Of a stretch of 11,528 nucleotides of DNA, positions 5,807-11,528 are shown in pieces (within the stretch, counting starts at the first letter, position 1; every line of letters begins with the position of its first letter). Position numbers and translations under genes: made by a program. The notes below the pieces were generated by a model that was not told where the DNA came from, did no database searches, and saw only the letters and a program-made list of their open reading frames with translations. Origin of the DNA: an uncultured Alphaproteobacteria bacterium (GTDB lineage: Bacteria; Pseudomonadota; Alphaproteobacteria; Rhizobiales; Aestuariivirgaceae); the NCBI GenBank assembly GCA_937868035.1, contig CALMLK010000431.1, forward strand, positions 1 through 11,528, given 5' to 3'.

Positions 5807-6396
5807 CAGCTGCGCGTCTTCCCCGGAACCCAGAGAGGATCACCGCCACCCGTGCGGGCGTTCACCCAGCGGCTGGCGACGAAGAGGAAATCGGAGAGGC
5901 GGTTGATGTAGGTGATGCCGGCGTCGCTCACATGTTCGCCGCCCTGTGCCTTGAGCGCCACCATCTGCCGCTCGGCGCGGCGGGCCACGGTCCGCGCGAG
6001 ATGCAGATGTGCCGCGGCGGGATGTCCGCCGGGCAGCACGAAAGAACGCAACGGCTGCAACTCCGCATTCAACGTGTCGATCTCAGACTCAAGGCGCGCT
6101 GCCTGCGCCGCCGTCATGCGCAAGGGCTCGCAGGCCAGGGGCTCGCCCCGGTCCGGCACGCAGAGATCGGCCCCGAGATCGAACAGCTCATTCTGGATGC
6201 GGACCAGCATGGCATCGAGTTCCGCCAGCGCGGTATCGACCGTATGCAGGCGCACGATGCCGATCACGGCATTGGTTTCATCGACGGTGCCGTAGGCAGA
6301 GATACGCAGATGTGCCTTCGAGACACGTTCACCGGAGCCAAGGGCTGTGTCACCGCCATCGCCGGTGCGGGTGTAAATCTTGTTGAGGACGACCAT
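5806..6396 (-). CDS. pduO: Cob(I)alamin adenosyltransferase, PduO type
   Basis: Transfers the 5'-deoxyadenosyl group of ATP to cob(I)alamin, giving adenosylcobalamin. The 196-residue protein has all PduO-type blocks: the N-terminal ATP site KIYTRTGDGGDT (6-17), YGTVDETNA (35-43), SFVLPGG (118-124) followed by ARTVARRAER (134-143), and YINRLSDFLFVASRW (163-177) with the conserved Asn165 and Asp169. It is the single-domain bacterial form, complete, at the usual length. It begins 21 bases after the ybbP-type permease stop, with only a weak Shine-Dalgarno (CAGG), and its stop overlaps the exporter start. Its functional partner in this window is the class II reductase NrdJ, which needs the product as cofactor; the link is by pathway, not by operon. 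It is of the PduO and not the CobA/BtuR family. Confidence 0.94.
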   Translation of the reverse strand: MVVLNKIYTRTGDGGDTALGSGERVSKAHLRISAYGTVDETNAVIGIVRLHTVDTALAELDAMLVRIQNELFDLGADLCVPDRGEPLACEPLRMTAAQAARLESEIDTLNAELQPLRSFVLPGGHPAAAHLHLARTVARRAERQMVALKAQGGEHVSDAGITYINRLSDFLFVASRWVNARTGGGDPLWVPGKTRS

Positions 6397-6417
6397 GACG
6401 CCTGTGTTAGCGGCCTG

Positions 6418-8943
6418 TCATTCGTTGCGCAAATGGCTTGAGGGCTTGACCGAGAGGGCGCGCGCCGTGACGGCCAGTCCGGCGGTGATCGTGAGCACCA
6501 TCGCCATGAAGGCGGTGAGGAAGGCCACCGGCCAGGAAAACGAAAAGCCCAGGTCGAGGATGAAGGATGACAGATACCACGCCCCCGCCGCCCCCACCGC
6601 CATGCCGCACAGGGCAGAGACAAGACCGAGGAGGCCATATTCCACCATGAAGGCCAGCAGCAGTTGCCGCCGCGTGGCGCCATAGGTCTTGAGCACGACC
6701 GCCTCGTAGCTCCGGGCTGCAAGACTGGACGCCAGCGCACCCGCCAGCACCAGCACGCCCGTGAGCAGGGTCAGGACATTGGCACCGCGCACGGCGGCCA
6801 GCATCTTGCCCAGCAGATCGCCCACCGTTGCCAAGGCCTCCTTCACGCGCACCGCCGTCACCGACGGGAACTGCTGCGCCATGTGGTTAAGAAGGGCGGC
6901 CTCGTCGCCACCCGTCATCTCGATCGTCACGACATGGCTGTGCGGGGCAGACTTCAAGGTGTTGGGCGAGAACACCATGACGAAGTTGATGCCCATGCTG
7001 CGCCAGTTCACGCGACGGAGACTCGCCACTTCTGCCTCGATTTCGCGGCCGAGGACATTGACCCTGATCTTGTCGCCGATGACGAGACCCAATCCATCGG
7101 CAATCTCGTCCACCATGGAGACGAGCGGCGGCCCTGCATAACCGGCGGGCCACCACGTGCCGCTGACGAGCGTCGAGCCCTCCGGCACTGTGTCCGAATA
7201 CGTAAGGCCCCGGTCGCCCTTGAGTGCCCATGCGGCATCAGGCGCCACCTTCACCTGCTCGGCGGGGACTCCCTTCACCGCAACGATTCGCCCGCGCAGC
7301 ATCGGCGCATTGCTCACGGCGGTGACACCAGGTTCCTTCAAAACAGAGGCACGGAAGGCCGGGAGTTCGTCATTCCGCACATCCAGCACAAAGAACGCTG
7401 GCGCCTTCTGGGGAATGCCCGACTGAAGTTCGCGGGAGATGGTGCGGTCGGTCAGCGCCAGGGCCACGAAAAGCGTGAGTCCGAGGCCAAGTGCAAGGAT
7501 CACAGACACGGCAGAGGCACCGGGGCGGTGCATCGCGAGCAGCGCATGGCGCAGATAGACATTGCGCGGACGTGGCAAGGCAGCGACGAGTTTCATCAGC
7601 GCCCAGGCCAGCAGCGCCAGCAGCAGGAACGCCCCCGCGATGCCGGCGAGATAAAAGGCCGTGACCCTCATGTCGTCAAAGCTGAACAGGACGGCCGTGG
7701 CGGCAAGCGCCATGAGCAGCAAGGTGATGGCAAGGCCTGTGAGCGAGAGGCGTCCCGACGTTGCCGCAAGACTTCCGCGGAACAGGGCAGCGCCCGCAAC
7801 GTCGCTGATGCGGGCAAGAGGCAGGCTTGCCGCAGCAAGCGTGACGAGCACACCCAGCAGTGCTGCAAAAGCCAGCGGCCTCCACGCCACGGCGCTGGCC
7901 AGTGGCAAGGGAAGAAGGTCGGCGAAGAGCGCTTTCACCACGAATGGCGAAACGGCCCCTGCCAGCAAGGCCACGGCAATGCCGAGCAGGCCCACAAGCA
8001 AAATCTCCGTGAGGTAGAGGCCAATGACATCACGGCTGGAGAGGCCGATGCATTTCAGCGTGGCAATCGCTGAGGTGCGGCGGGTGATGAAGGCCGAGAC
8101 GGCATTGGCAATCCCGGCGCCACCGATCACCAGTGCGGCGATGCCGACGAGGGCCATGAAATAACCGAGGCGTTCGACAAAGCGCTCGGTTCCCTGGGCA
8201 GCGTTGTCGCGCGCCCGCACGCGCCAGCCCGCGTCCGGGAACCGTGCCTCAGCCTCTGCCACCACCGCCTTTGCGGCGGAGAGCGGTGCATCCGCCGGCA
8301 GCTTCACACGATAACGCCAGGTGATGAGCGAACCGGGCTGGATGAGGCCGGTAGCTCGCAGGGCTTCGCCACTCATCATCATGCGCGGGCCGAGAATGAT
8401 GCCATCGGATATGCGGTCCGGTTCGGCGGCGATCACCGCCTGGACGCGCAAGTCCTTGGTGCCAATGCGAACGGTGCCGCCGGCGCTTATGCCGAGGCGG
8501 CCGAGCAGGAGCGGGTCGACGGCCACGCCATCAATGCCTTGCGTCACCGCGAAAGGGTTTGCCGCGGCGCCCGGCGCGTAGGTGAGCGTGCCGTACAGGG
8601 GATAGGCGTCATCGACGGCCTTGATCTCGACGAGCGTGGACTTGCCGTTGGCCGTTGCCATGGCGCGAAGCGTGGCGATGCGGCTCACGCTGCCCTTGCT
8701 TGCCATGAAGGCCTGTTCTTGTGCTGTCGCCTCGCGGTGAATGAGCGAGAATTCGACGTCACCGCCGAGGAGTGGCTGGCCCTGTTCGGTGAGGCCACGA
8801 TCAACCGCCGCCACCAGACTTCCGACAATGGCAATCGCCGCAACGCCGAGCGTGAGGCAGGCGAGATAGATCCAGAATCCCTGCAGTCCGGAGCGCAGGT
8901 TCTTGCGGGCATAGCGCAGCCAGAGAAATGGCCGGGCGGTCAT
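6418..8943 (-). CDS. ybbP: FtsX-type ABC transporter permease, YbbP family
   Basis: A large inner-membrane permease (841 residues) of the ABC type annotated in databases as linked to lysophospholipase/TesA; the transported substrate is not known, and export or extraction of lipophilic compounds is the usual guess. TM1 is about 22-46, followed by a MacB-like periplasmic domain (about 50-255), a first FtsX domain (about 258-335, including TSAIATLKCIGLSSRDVIG), central helices about 350-375, 400-425, 427-455 and 474-500, a second periplasmic domain (about 505-705) and a C-terminal FtsX domain (about 718-835, including YEAVVLKTYGATRRQLL). Duplicated FtsX domains with extra central helices are characteristic of YbbP. 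The start overlaps the ATPase stop by four bases (ATGA), so the two are translated together as one transporter. Confidence 0.92.
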   Translation of the reverse strand: MTARPFLWLRYARKNLRSGLQGFWIYLACLTLGVAAIAIVGSLVAAVDRGLTEQGQPLLGGDVEFSLIHREATAQEQAFMASKGSVSRIATLRAMATANGKSTLVEIKAVDDAYPLYGTLTYAPGAAANPFAVTQGIDGVAVDPLLLGRLGISAGGTVRIGTKDLRVQAVIAAEPDRISDGIILGPRMMMSGEALRATGLIQPGSLITWRYRVKLPADAPLSAAKAVVAEAEARFPDAGWRVRARDNAAQGTERFVERLGYFMALVGIAALVIGGAGIANAVSAFITRRTSAIATLKCIGLSSRDVIGLYLTEILLVGLLGIAVALLAGAVSPFVVKALFADLLPLPLASAVAWRPLAFAALLGVLVTLAAASLPLARISDVAGAALFRGSLAATSGRLSLTGLAITLLLMALAATAVLFSFDDMRVTAFYLAGIAGAFLLLALLAWALMKLVAALPRPRNVYLRHALLAMHRPGASAVSVILALGLGLTLFVALALTDRTISRELQSGIPQKAPAFFVLDVRNDELPAFRASVLKEPGVTAVSNAPMLRGRIVAVKGVPAEQVKVAPDAAWALKGDRGLTYSDTVPEGSTLVSGTWWPAGYAGPPLVSMVDEIADGLGLVIGDKIRVNVLGREIEAEVASLRRVNWRSMGINFVMVFSPNTLKSAPHSHVVTIEMTGGDEAALLNHMAQQFPSVTAVRVKEALATVGDLLGKMLAAVRGANVLTLLTGVLVLAGALASSLAARSYEAVVLKTYGATRRQLLLAFMVEYGLLGLVSALCGMAVGAAGAWYLSSFILDLGFSFSWPVAFLTAFMAMVLTITAGLAVTARALSVKPSSHLRNE

Positions 8944-9623
8944 GTGGAAGTGCTTTCGCTCACCTTGCCGTCACGCACCTCGATGATGCGCCCGCAGCGG
9001 GCGGCGAGGCTGCGGTCGTGGGTGACAAGCAGGAGCGTTGCGCCCTCGCGGGCCTTGAGGTCGAAGAGGAGATCGATGATCGCCTGGCCCGTCTCCTGGT
9101 CGAGGTTGCCGGTGGGTTCGTCGGCGAGGAGGACGCGGGCACCCGCAGCGAGGGCCCGGGCAATGGCGACGCGTTGTTGCTCGCCACCCGAAAGCTGGCC
9201 CGGATAGTGATCGAGCCGGTGGCCCAATCCCACCCGGACGAGGGCGGCGCGGGCACGTTCGCCTGCATCGGCGAGGCCGCGGAACTCCATGGGAATGGCC
9301 ACGTTTTCAAGCGCCGTCAGCGTCGGTATCAGATGAAACGCCTGGAAGACGATGCCGATGGTCTCGCGGCGGAGGCGGGCCAGTTGTTCCTCCGAGCGGC
9401 CAGTGAGGTCGTTGCCATCCAGCATCACCTTGCCGCCCGTCGCAGGTTCAAGACCAGACATCACCATGAGGAGCGAGGTCTTGCCGGAGCCGGAGGGTCC
9501 GACAATCCCCACGGCCTCGCCTGCCTCAATGGCCAGGCTCACGTCCTGCAGGATGTGAACAGCACCGGCGCGCGAGGTGAGGGTGAGGTCGACATGGGAG
9601 AGGGAAAGAAGAGGAGACGTCAT
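8940..9623 (-). CDS. ybbA: ABC transporter ATP-binding protein, YbbA family
   Basis: ATPase subunit of the YbbA-YbbP transporter (MacB/LolD-like branch). The 227-residue protein has Walker A GPSGSGKTS (42-50), Q-loop Gln94 in VFQAFHLIPTLTALEN, the signature LSGGE (144-148), Walker B VLLADE (164-169) and the H-loop His202. The start at 9623 is preferred because it gives the standard length and begins right at the first beta-strand (PLLSLSHVDL); in-frame ATGs at 9653 and 9692 would add residues with no family counterpart. It is divergent from tesA, with about 90 bases between starts, the arrangement of ybbA-ybbP and tesA in E. coli. It heads the five-gene minus-strand set. Confidence 0.93.
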   Translation of the reverse strand: MTSPLLSLSHVDLTLTSRAGAVHILQDVSLAIEAGEAVGIVGPSGSGKTSLLMVMSGLEPATGGKVMLDGNDLTGRSEEQLARLRRETIGIVFQAFHLIPTLTALENVAIPMEFRGLADAGERARAALVRVGLGHRLDHYPGQLSGGEQQRVAIARALAAGARVLLADEPTGNLDQETGQAIIDLLFDLKAREGATLLLVTHDRSLAARCGRIIEVRDGKVSESTST

Positions 9624-9651
9624 GCAGGGGTCCAGGCCACGGGGGCCACTC

Positions 9652-9680
9652 ATATGGGTTGCAGCCGGGGCGATTGCCAG
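9652..9680 (-). promoter_or_regulatory. Possible promoter of the ybbA operon
   Basis: Read on the minus strand, CTGGCA (9680-9675) lies 17 bases ahead of CCATAT (9657-9652). The -10 is one base off CTATAT, but the -35 matches only half of CTTGAC. It would give a leader of about 20 bases before the ATG at 9623. This is a weak call made mainly because a promoter must lie in the 90-base divergent gap; I could not find a convincing one for tesA in the same gap. Confidence 0.3.
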
Positions 9681-9712
9681 CACGCCTTGCACCTTACGGC
9701 GATTCGCACCAC

Positions 9713-10357
9713 ATGGACGCCATGCCCAAGACTTTCCGCGCCCTCATCCTGCTCGTGTCCGCCTGCCTGCTGATGTCCAGTCCGCAGGCAAGGGCCGAAC
9801 CTCAAACGATCCTGGCGCTGGGTGACAGCCTGACTGCGGGTCTCGGTCTCGACCCTTCGCAGGCCTTTCCGGCCAAACTCGAGGCTGCCCTCAAGGCCAA
9901 GGGGCGTGACGTCACGGTGATCAACGCGGGTGTGTCGGGCGATACCGTGGCGCAGGGTGCGGCCCGGCTCGACTGGTCTCTCACGGATGATGTGGACGCC
10001 GTCATCGTGGAACTGGGCGCCAATGATGCACTGCGCGGCCTTGACCCGGCCCAGGCGGAGGCGGCGCTCAGCGAAATCCTGACGAAGCTCTCCTCCCGTA
10101 CCCTGCCGGCGCTGGTGGCAGGCATGCGGGCGCCCCCCAATCTCGGCCCGGACTATGCCCAAGCCTTTGAGGCCATCTACAGGAAACTCGAAGGCCGCCC
10201 TGGCGTTGTGGTGTATCCGTTTTTTCTCGATGGCGTTGCCGCCGATCCCAAACTGAACCAGGAGGACGGTCTTCATCCGACAGCCGAAGGTGTTGATGTG
10301 ATCGTGGCGCGCATGCTGCCTGCGGTCGAGCGCCTGCTGGCGCTGACGAAAAAATAA
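9713..10357 (+). CDS. tesA: Secreted SGNH/GDSL esterase, TesA-like (arylesterase / lysophospholipase L1)
   Basis: A periplasmic serine esterase of the SGNH superfamily, acting on acyl esters and thioesters. The N-terminus is a signal peptide: a basic start (PKTFR), a hydrophobic core ALILLVSACLLM and a likely cleavage after the ARA that precedes EPQTI. Counting from the ATG at 9713 (214 residues), block I is GDSLTAG with Ser39, block II NAGVSGDT supplies the Gly, block III GANDALRG supplies the Asn, and block V DGLHPT supplies the Asp/His pair. All four catalytic blocks are intact. An ATG at 9722 is nearly as likely: it removes an acidic residue from the signal n-region. Neither start has a clear Shine-Dalgarno. 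It is divergent from ybbAP, as in E. coli, which supports the tesA assignment; true substrates are unknown. Confidence 0.9.
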   Translation: MDAMPKTFRALILLVSACLLMSSPQARAEPQTILALGDSLTAGLGLDPSQAFPAKLEAALKAKGRDVTVINAGVSGDTVAQGAARLDWSLTDDVDAVIVELGANDALRGLDPAQAEAALSEILTKLSSRTLPALVAGMRAPPNLGPDYAQAFEAIYRKLEGRPGVVVYPFFLDGVAADPKLNQEDGLHPTAEGVDVIVARMLPAVERLLALTKK

Positions 10358-10385
10358 CTTGGCGGCGCGGCGAATCGCGCTAGCG
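10358..10385 (+). promoter_or_regulatory. Possible thpR-phhB promoter (CTTGGC-N16-CTAGCG)
   Basis: CTTGGC begins immediately after the tesA stop codon and is followed 16 bases later by CTAGCG at 10380-10385. The -35 is close to CTTGAC, while the -10 matches CTATAT at only three positions. Transcription from here would leave a leader of about 20 bases that includes the strong ribosome binding site of thpR. Read-through from tesA is an equally good explanation for expression of thpR. Confidence 0.3.
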
Positions 10386-10404
10386 TTGTGGACCAGAAGA
10401 TGAC

Positions 10405-10410
10405 GGAGGG
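10405..10410 (+). promoter_or_regulatory. Ribosome binding site that fixes the thpR start
   Basis: GGAGGG lies four bases before the ATG at 10415. It decides between that ATG and the in-frame GTG at 10388 and ATG at 10400, which have no such sequence ahead of them. The protein then begins [11 protein letters not shown], where the family normally begins. Confidence 0.7.
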
Positions 10411-10414
10411 AACC

Positions 10415-10969
10415 ATGCCACGCCTCTTCACCGGACTTGATGTGCCAGACGACGTGGCACTGGACCTGCAGATCATGCAAGGCGGTGTGCCGGGCGCACG
10501 CTGGATGGACCCCTCACAATATCATCTCACCCTGCGCTTCATCGGCGACATTGAAACGGGTCTCGCCCGGGAAATCGCCCATGGCCTCGACGGCATTCAT
10601 GCAAAGCCGTTTCTGCTGACGCTGAAGGGTGTCGGCCTCTTTGGCGGCAACAAGCCCCATTCGATCTATGCCGGGGTAGAGGAAAATGCCGAGTTGAAGC
10701 GGCTGCACGATCTTCACGAGCGCCTGTGCCAGGTGCTGGGCCTTGCAGCGGAGCCGCGCCGCTTCGTGCCGCACGTGACGCTGGCCCGCCTCAAGGATCC
10801 GGAGCCGCGTGCGTTGCAGCGCTGGATCGAAGTGCACAGTCTCTATCGCAGCGCCACCTTCCCGGTCAGTCATTTCGTACTCTTCTCGTCGCGGCCGCTG
10901 AAAGGCGGGGGACCCTACGGCGTTGAGGAATCCTATCCGCTCGGGTCCCTCATGGAGGTTACCGTATGA
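10415..10969 (+). CDS. thpR: RNA 2',3'-cyclic phosphodiesterase ThpR (2H phosphoesterase)
   Basis: A cytoplasmic 2H-superfamily enzyme that opens 2',3'-cyclic phosphate ends on RNA to 2'-phosphomonoesters; family members were first described as 2'-5' RNA ligases (LigT). The 184-residue protein has the two HxTx catalytic motifs: HLTL with His37 and Thr39 and HVTL with His120 and Thr122, about 83 residues apart, as expected for the bilobed fold. The start [11 protein letters not shown] matches the family's first strand. The 3' end overlaps the phhB start by four bases (ATGA), so the two are translationally coupled, although no shared pathway is obvious. The biological substrate in bacteria is still unclear. 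Confidence 0.92.
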   Translation: MPRLFTGLDVPDDVALDLQIMQGGVPGARWMDPSQYHLTLRFIGDIETGLAREIAHGLDGIHAKPFLLTLKGVGLFGGNKPHSIYAGVEENAELKRLHDLHERLCQVLGLAAEPRRFVPHVTLARLKDPEPRALQRWIEVHSLYRSATFPVSHFVLFSSRPLKGGGPYGVEESYPLGSLMEVTV

Positions 10970-11259
10970 GTGAGCGACTGCAGGGGGCAGCCCGCATCAA
11001 GGCGTTGCAGGACCTTCCCGACTGGAGCGATGTCTCCGGCCGGGATGCCATTACAAAGACTTTCAGATTCAAGAACTTCCGGAAAGCCTTTGCCTTCATG
11101 AGCGAGGTGGCGCTGGTGGCCGAGAAGATGGACCACCATCCGGAATGGAGCAACGTCTACGGCAAGGTGGAGGTGACGCTCACCACCCATACGGCCCAGG
11201 GACTGACGGCGCTGGACGTCACTCTGGCCCGGAAAATGGACGAAATAGCGGGCACTTAG
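10966..11259 (+). CDS. phhB: 4a-hydroxytetrahydrobiopterin dehydratase (pterin-4-alpha-carbinolamine dehydratase)
   Basis: Dehydrates 4a-hydroxytetrahydropterin, recycling the pterin cofactor of aromatic amino-acid hydroxylases. The 97-residue protein is full length and carries the family pattern [12 protein letters not shown] (54-65) with His57 and His58, the strand VEVTLTTH ending in His75, then [10 protein letters not shown]. These three histidines are the catalytic and pterin-binding ones of the DCoH/PCD family. A good ribosome binding site, GGAGG at 10954-10958, lies inside the end of thpR, seven bases from the ATG. No phenylalanine hydroxylase gene is in the window; family members also occur without one, so the physiological role here is open. 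Confidence 0.95.
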   Translation: MSERLQGAARIKALQDLPDWSDVSGRDAITKTFRFKNFRKAFAFMSEVALVAEKMDHHPEWSNVYGKVEVTLTTHTAQGLTALDVTLARKMDEIAGT

Positions 11260-11292
11260 GTGCAGCGTCCCCGCCGCATTACGGGGCGGTAA

Positions 11293-11321
11293 CTTGACGG
11301 GAAGTGACCGCTTCCCCATAT
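11293..11321 (+). promoter_or_regulatory. Promoter of the Bax-inhibitor-1 family gene (CTTGAC-N17-CCATAT)
   Basis: A perfect CTTGAC at 11293-11298 is followed after exactly 17 bases by CCATAT at 11316-11321, one base off CTATAT. Transcription should start near 11328, leaving a leader of about 20 bases that contains a strong GGAGGG (11337-11342) five bases before the ATG at 11348. This is the cleanest housekeeping-type promoter in the window. Confidence 0.65.
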
Positions 11322-11347
11322 CATGGGCAAAGTTTTGGAGGGACCAC

Positions 11348-11528
11348 ATGGCTGAACTTCGCTATTCAACCCAGACCGGCAGCCGCGCCGAGATCGACCC
11401 CGGGCTTCGCGCCTACATGCTGCGGGTCTACAACTACATGGGTGCGGGCCTCGCACTCACGGGTGTTGCAGCCTATGCGACATTCCACGCTGCGGTCGAC
11501 GCCGCCGGCCAGCTTACGCCGTTCGGTG
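11348..11528 (+). CDS. Bax inhibitor-1/YccA family membrane protein (3' end outside the window)
   Basis: Only the first 60 codons are visible. The opening MAELRYSTQTGSRAEIDPGL is a short polar cytoplasmic tail, followed by RAYMLRVYNYMGAGLALTG (21-39). The block of LRAYMLRVYNYM and the first membrane helix (about 28-47) is characteristic of alphaproteobacterial members of the BI-1/YccA/YbhL family, multi-pass inner-membrane proteins of about 230-250 residues implicated in ion leak and membrane-protein quality control. The start is secured by GGAGGG five bases upstream and by a good promoter. The family call rests on the N-terminal segment only. Confidence 0.82.
   Translation, partial: MAELRYSTQTGSRAEIDPGLRAYMLRVYNYMGAGLALTGVAAYATFHAAVDAAGQLTPFG

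Noticed and set aside
6664..8073. 469-codon open frame antisense to ybbP
   Set aside because: It is rich in Arg, His, Gln and Gly and lies wholly within the permease gene, whose FtsX domains are clear.
9624..9692. Longer YbbA starting at 9692 or 9653
   Set aside because: The extra residues have no place in the ABC ATPase fold, which begins at the strand right after the ATG at 9623; neither upstream ATG has a ribosome binding site.
10388..10414. thpR start at the GTG at 10388 or ATG at 10400
   Set aside because: The strong GGAGGG at 10405-10410 serves the ATG at 10415, where the family N-terminus begins.
11269..11286. CCCCG/CGGGG hairpin after phhB as a terminator
   Set aside because: The stem is only five base pairs with an eight-base loop and is not followed by a T-run.
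1..11528. Mobile elements, CRISPR arrays, tRNA or rRNA genes
   Set aside because: No transposase-like product, spaced direct repeats, terminal inverted repeats or tRNA/rRNA-like sequence was seen, and genes are nearly continuous.

Overview
The window is a compact stretch of bacterial chromosome, GC-rich by eye (roughly 60-65%), and most likely from an alphaproteobacterium. Three things point there: promoter-like elements of the CTTGAC-N17-CTATAT type, two perfect copies of the alphaproteobacterial SOS box GTTC-N7-GTTC, and a gene set (ftsE-ftsX-plsC, ybbA/ybbP divergent from tesA, thpR, a Bax-inhibitor-1 protein) familiar from Hyphomicrobiales-like genomes. The order-level placement is inference. 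I see no mobile element, tRNA, rRNA or CRISPR array, and no gene-free stretch longer than about 90 bases.

Layout. (1) 1-2219, plus strand: a tightly coupled set ftsE (5' end outside the window), ftsX and plsC, joined by stop/start overlaps; cell division signalling plus phospholipid synthesis. (2) 2264-4051, plus: nrdJ, a compact class II (adenosylcobalamin-dependent) ribonucleotide reductase. (3) 4052-4566, plus: a 50-base gap carrying a promoter and two perfect GTTC-N7-GTTC boxes, then an unrecognised 154-residue protein starting 2 bases after the second box. This is the most interesting part of the window: a probable LexA-repressed, leaderless gene of unknown function. (4) 9623 down to 4511, minus: five close-packed genes, in transcription order ybbA (ABC ATPase), ybbP (FtsX-type permease), a PduO-type cobalamin adenosyltransferase, a LysE/ArgO-type exporter and a rhomboid protease. 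The last gene converges on and overlaps the SOS-type gene by 56 bases. (5) 9713-11528, plus: tesA (secreted SGNH esterase), then thpR and phhB (coupled), then the start of a Bax-inhibitor-1 family gene running off the window.

How the genes fit. The adenosyltransferase makes the cofactor that NrdJ needs, so both halves of B12-dependent deoxynucleotide synthesis lie within about 4 kb, although on opposite strands and in different transcription units. The divergent ybbAP/tesA pair reproduces the arrangement known from Escherichia coli. NrdJ and the unknown gene downstream may share a link to DNA damage: the downstream gene has two perfect SOS boxes, and the nrdJ promoter overlaps a one-mismatch copy.
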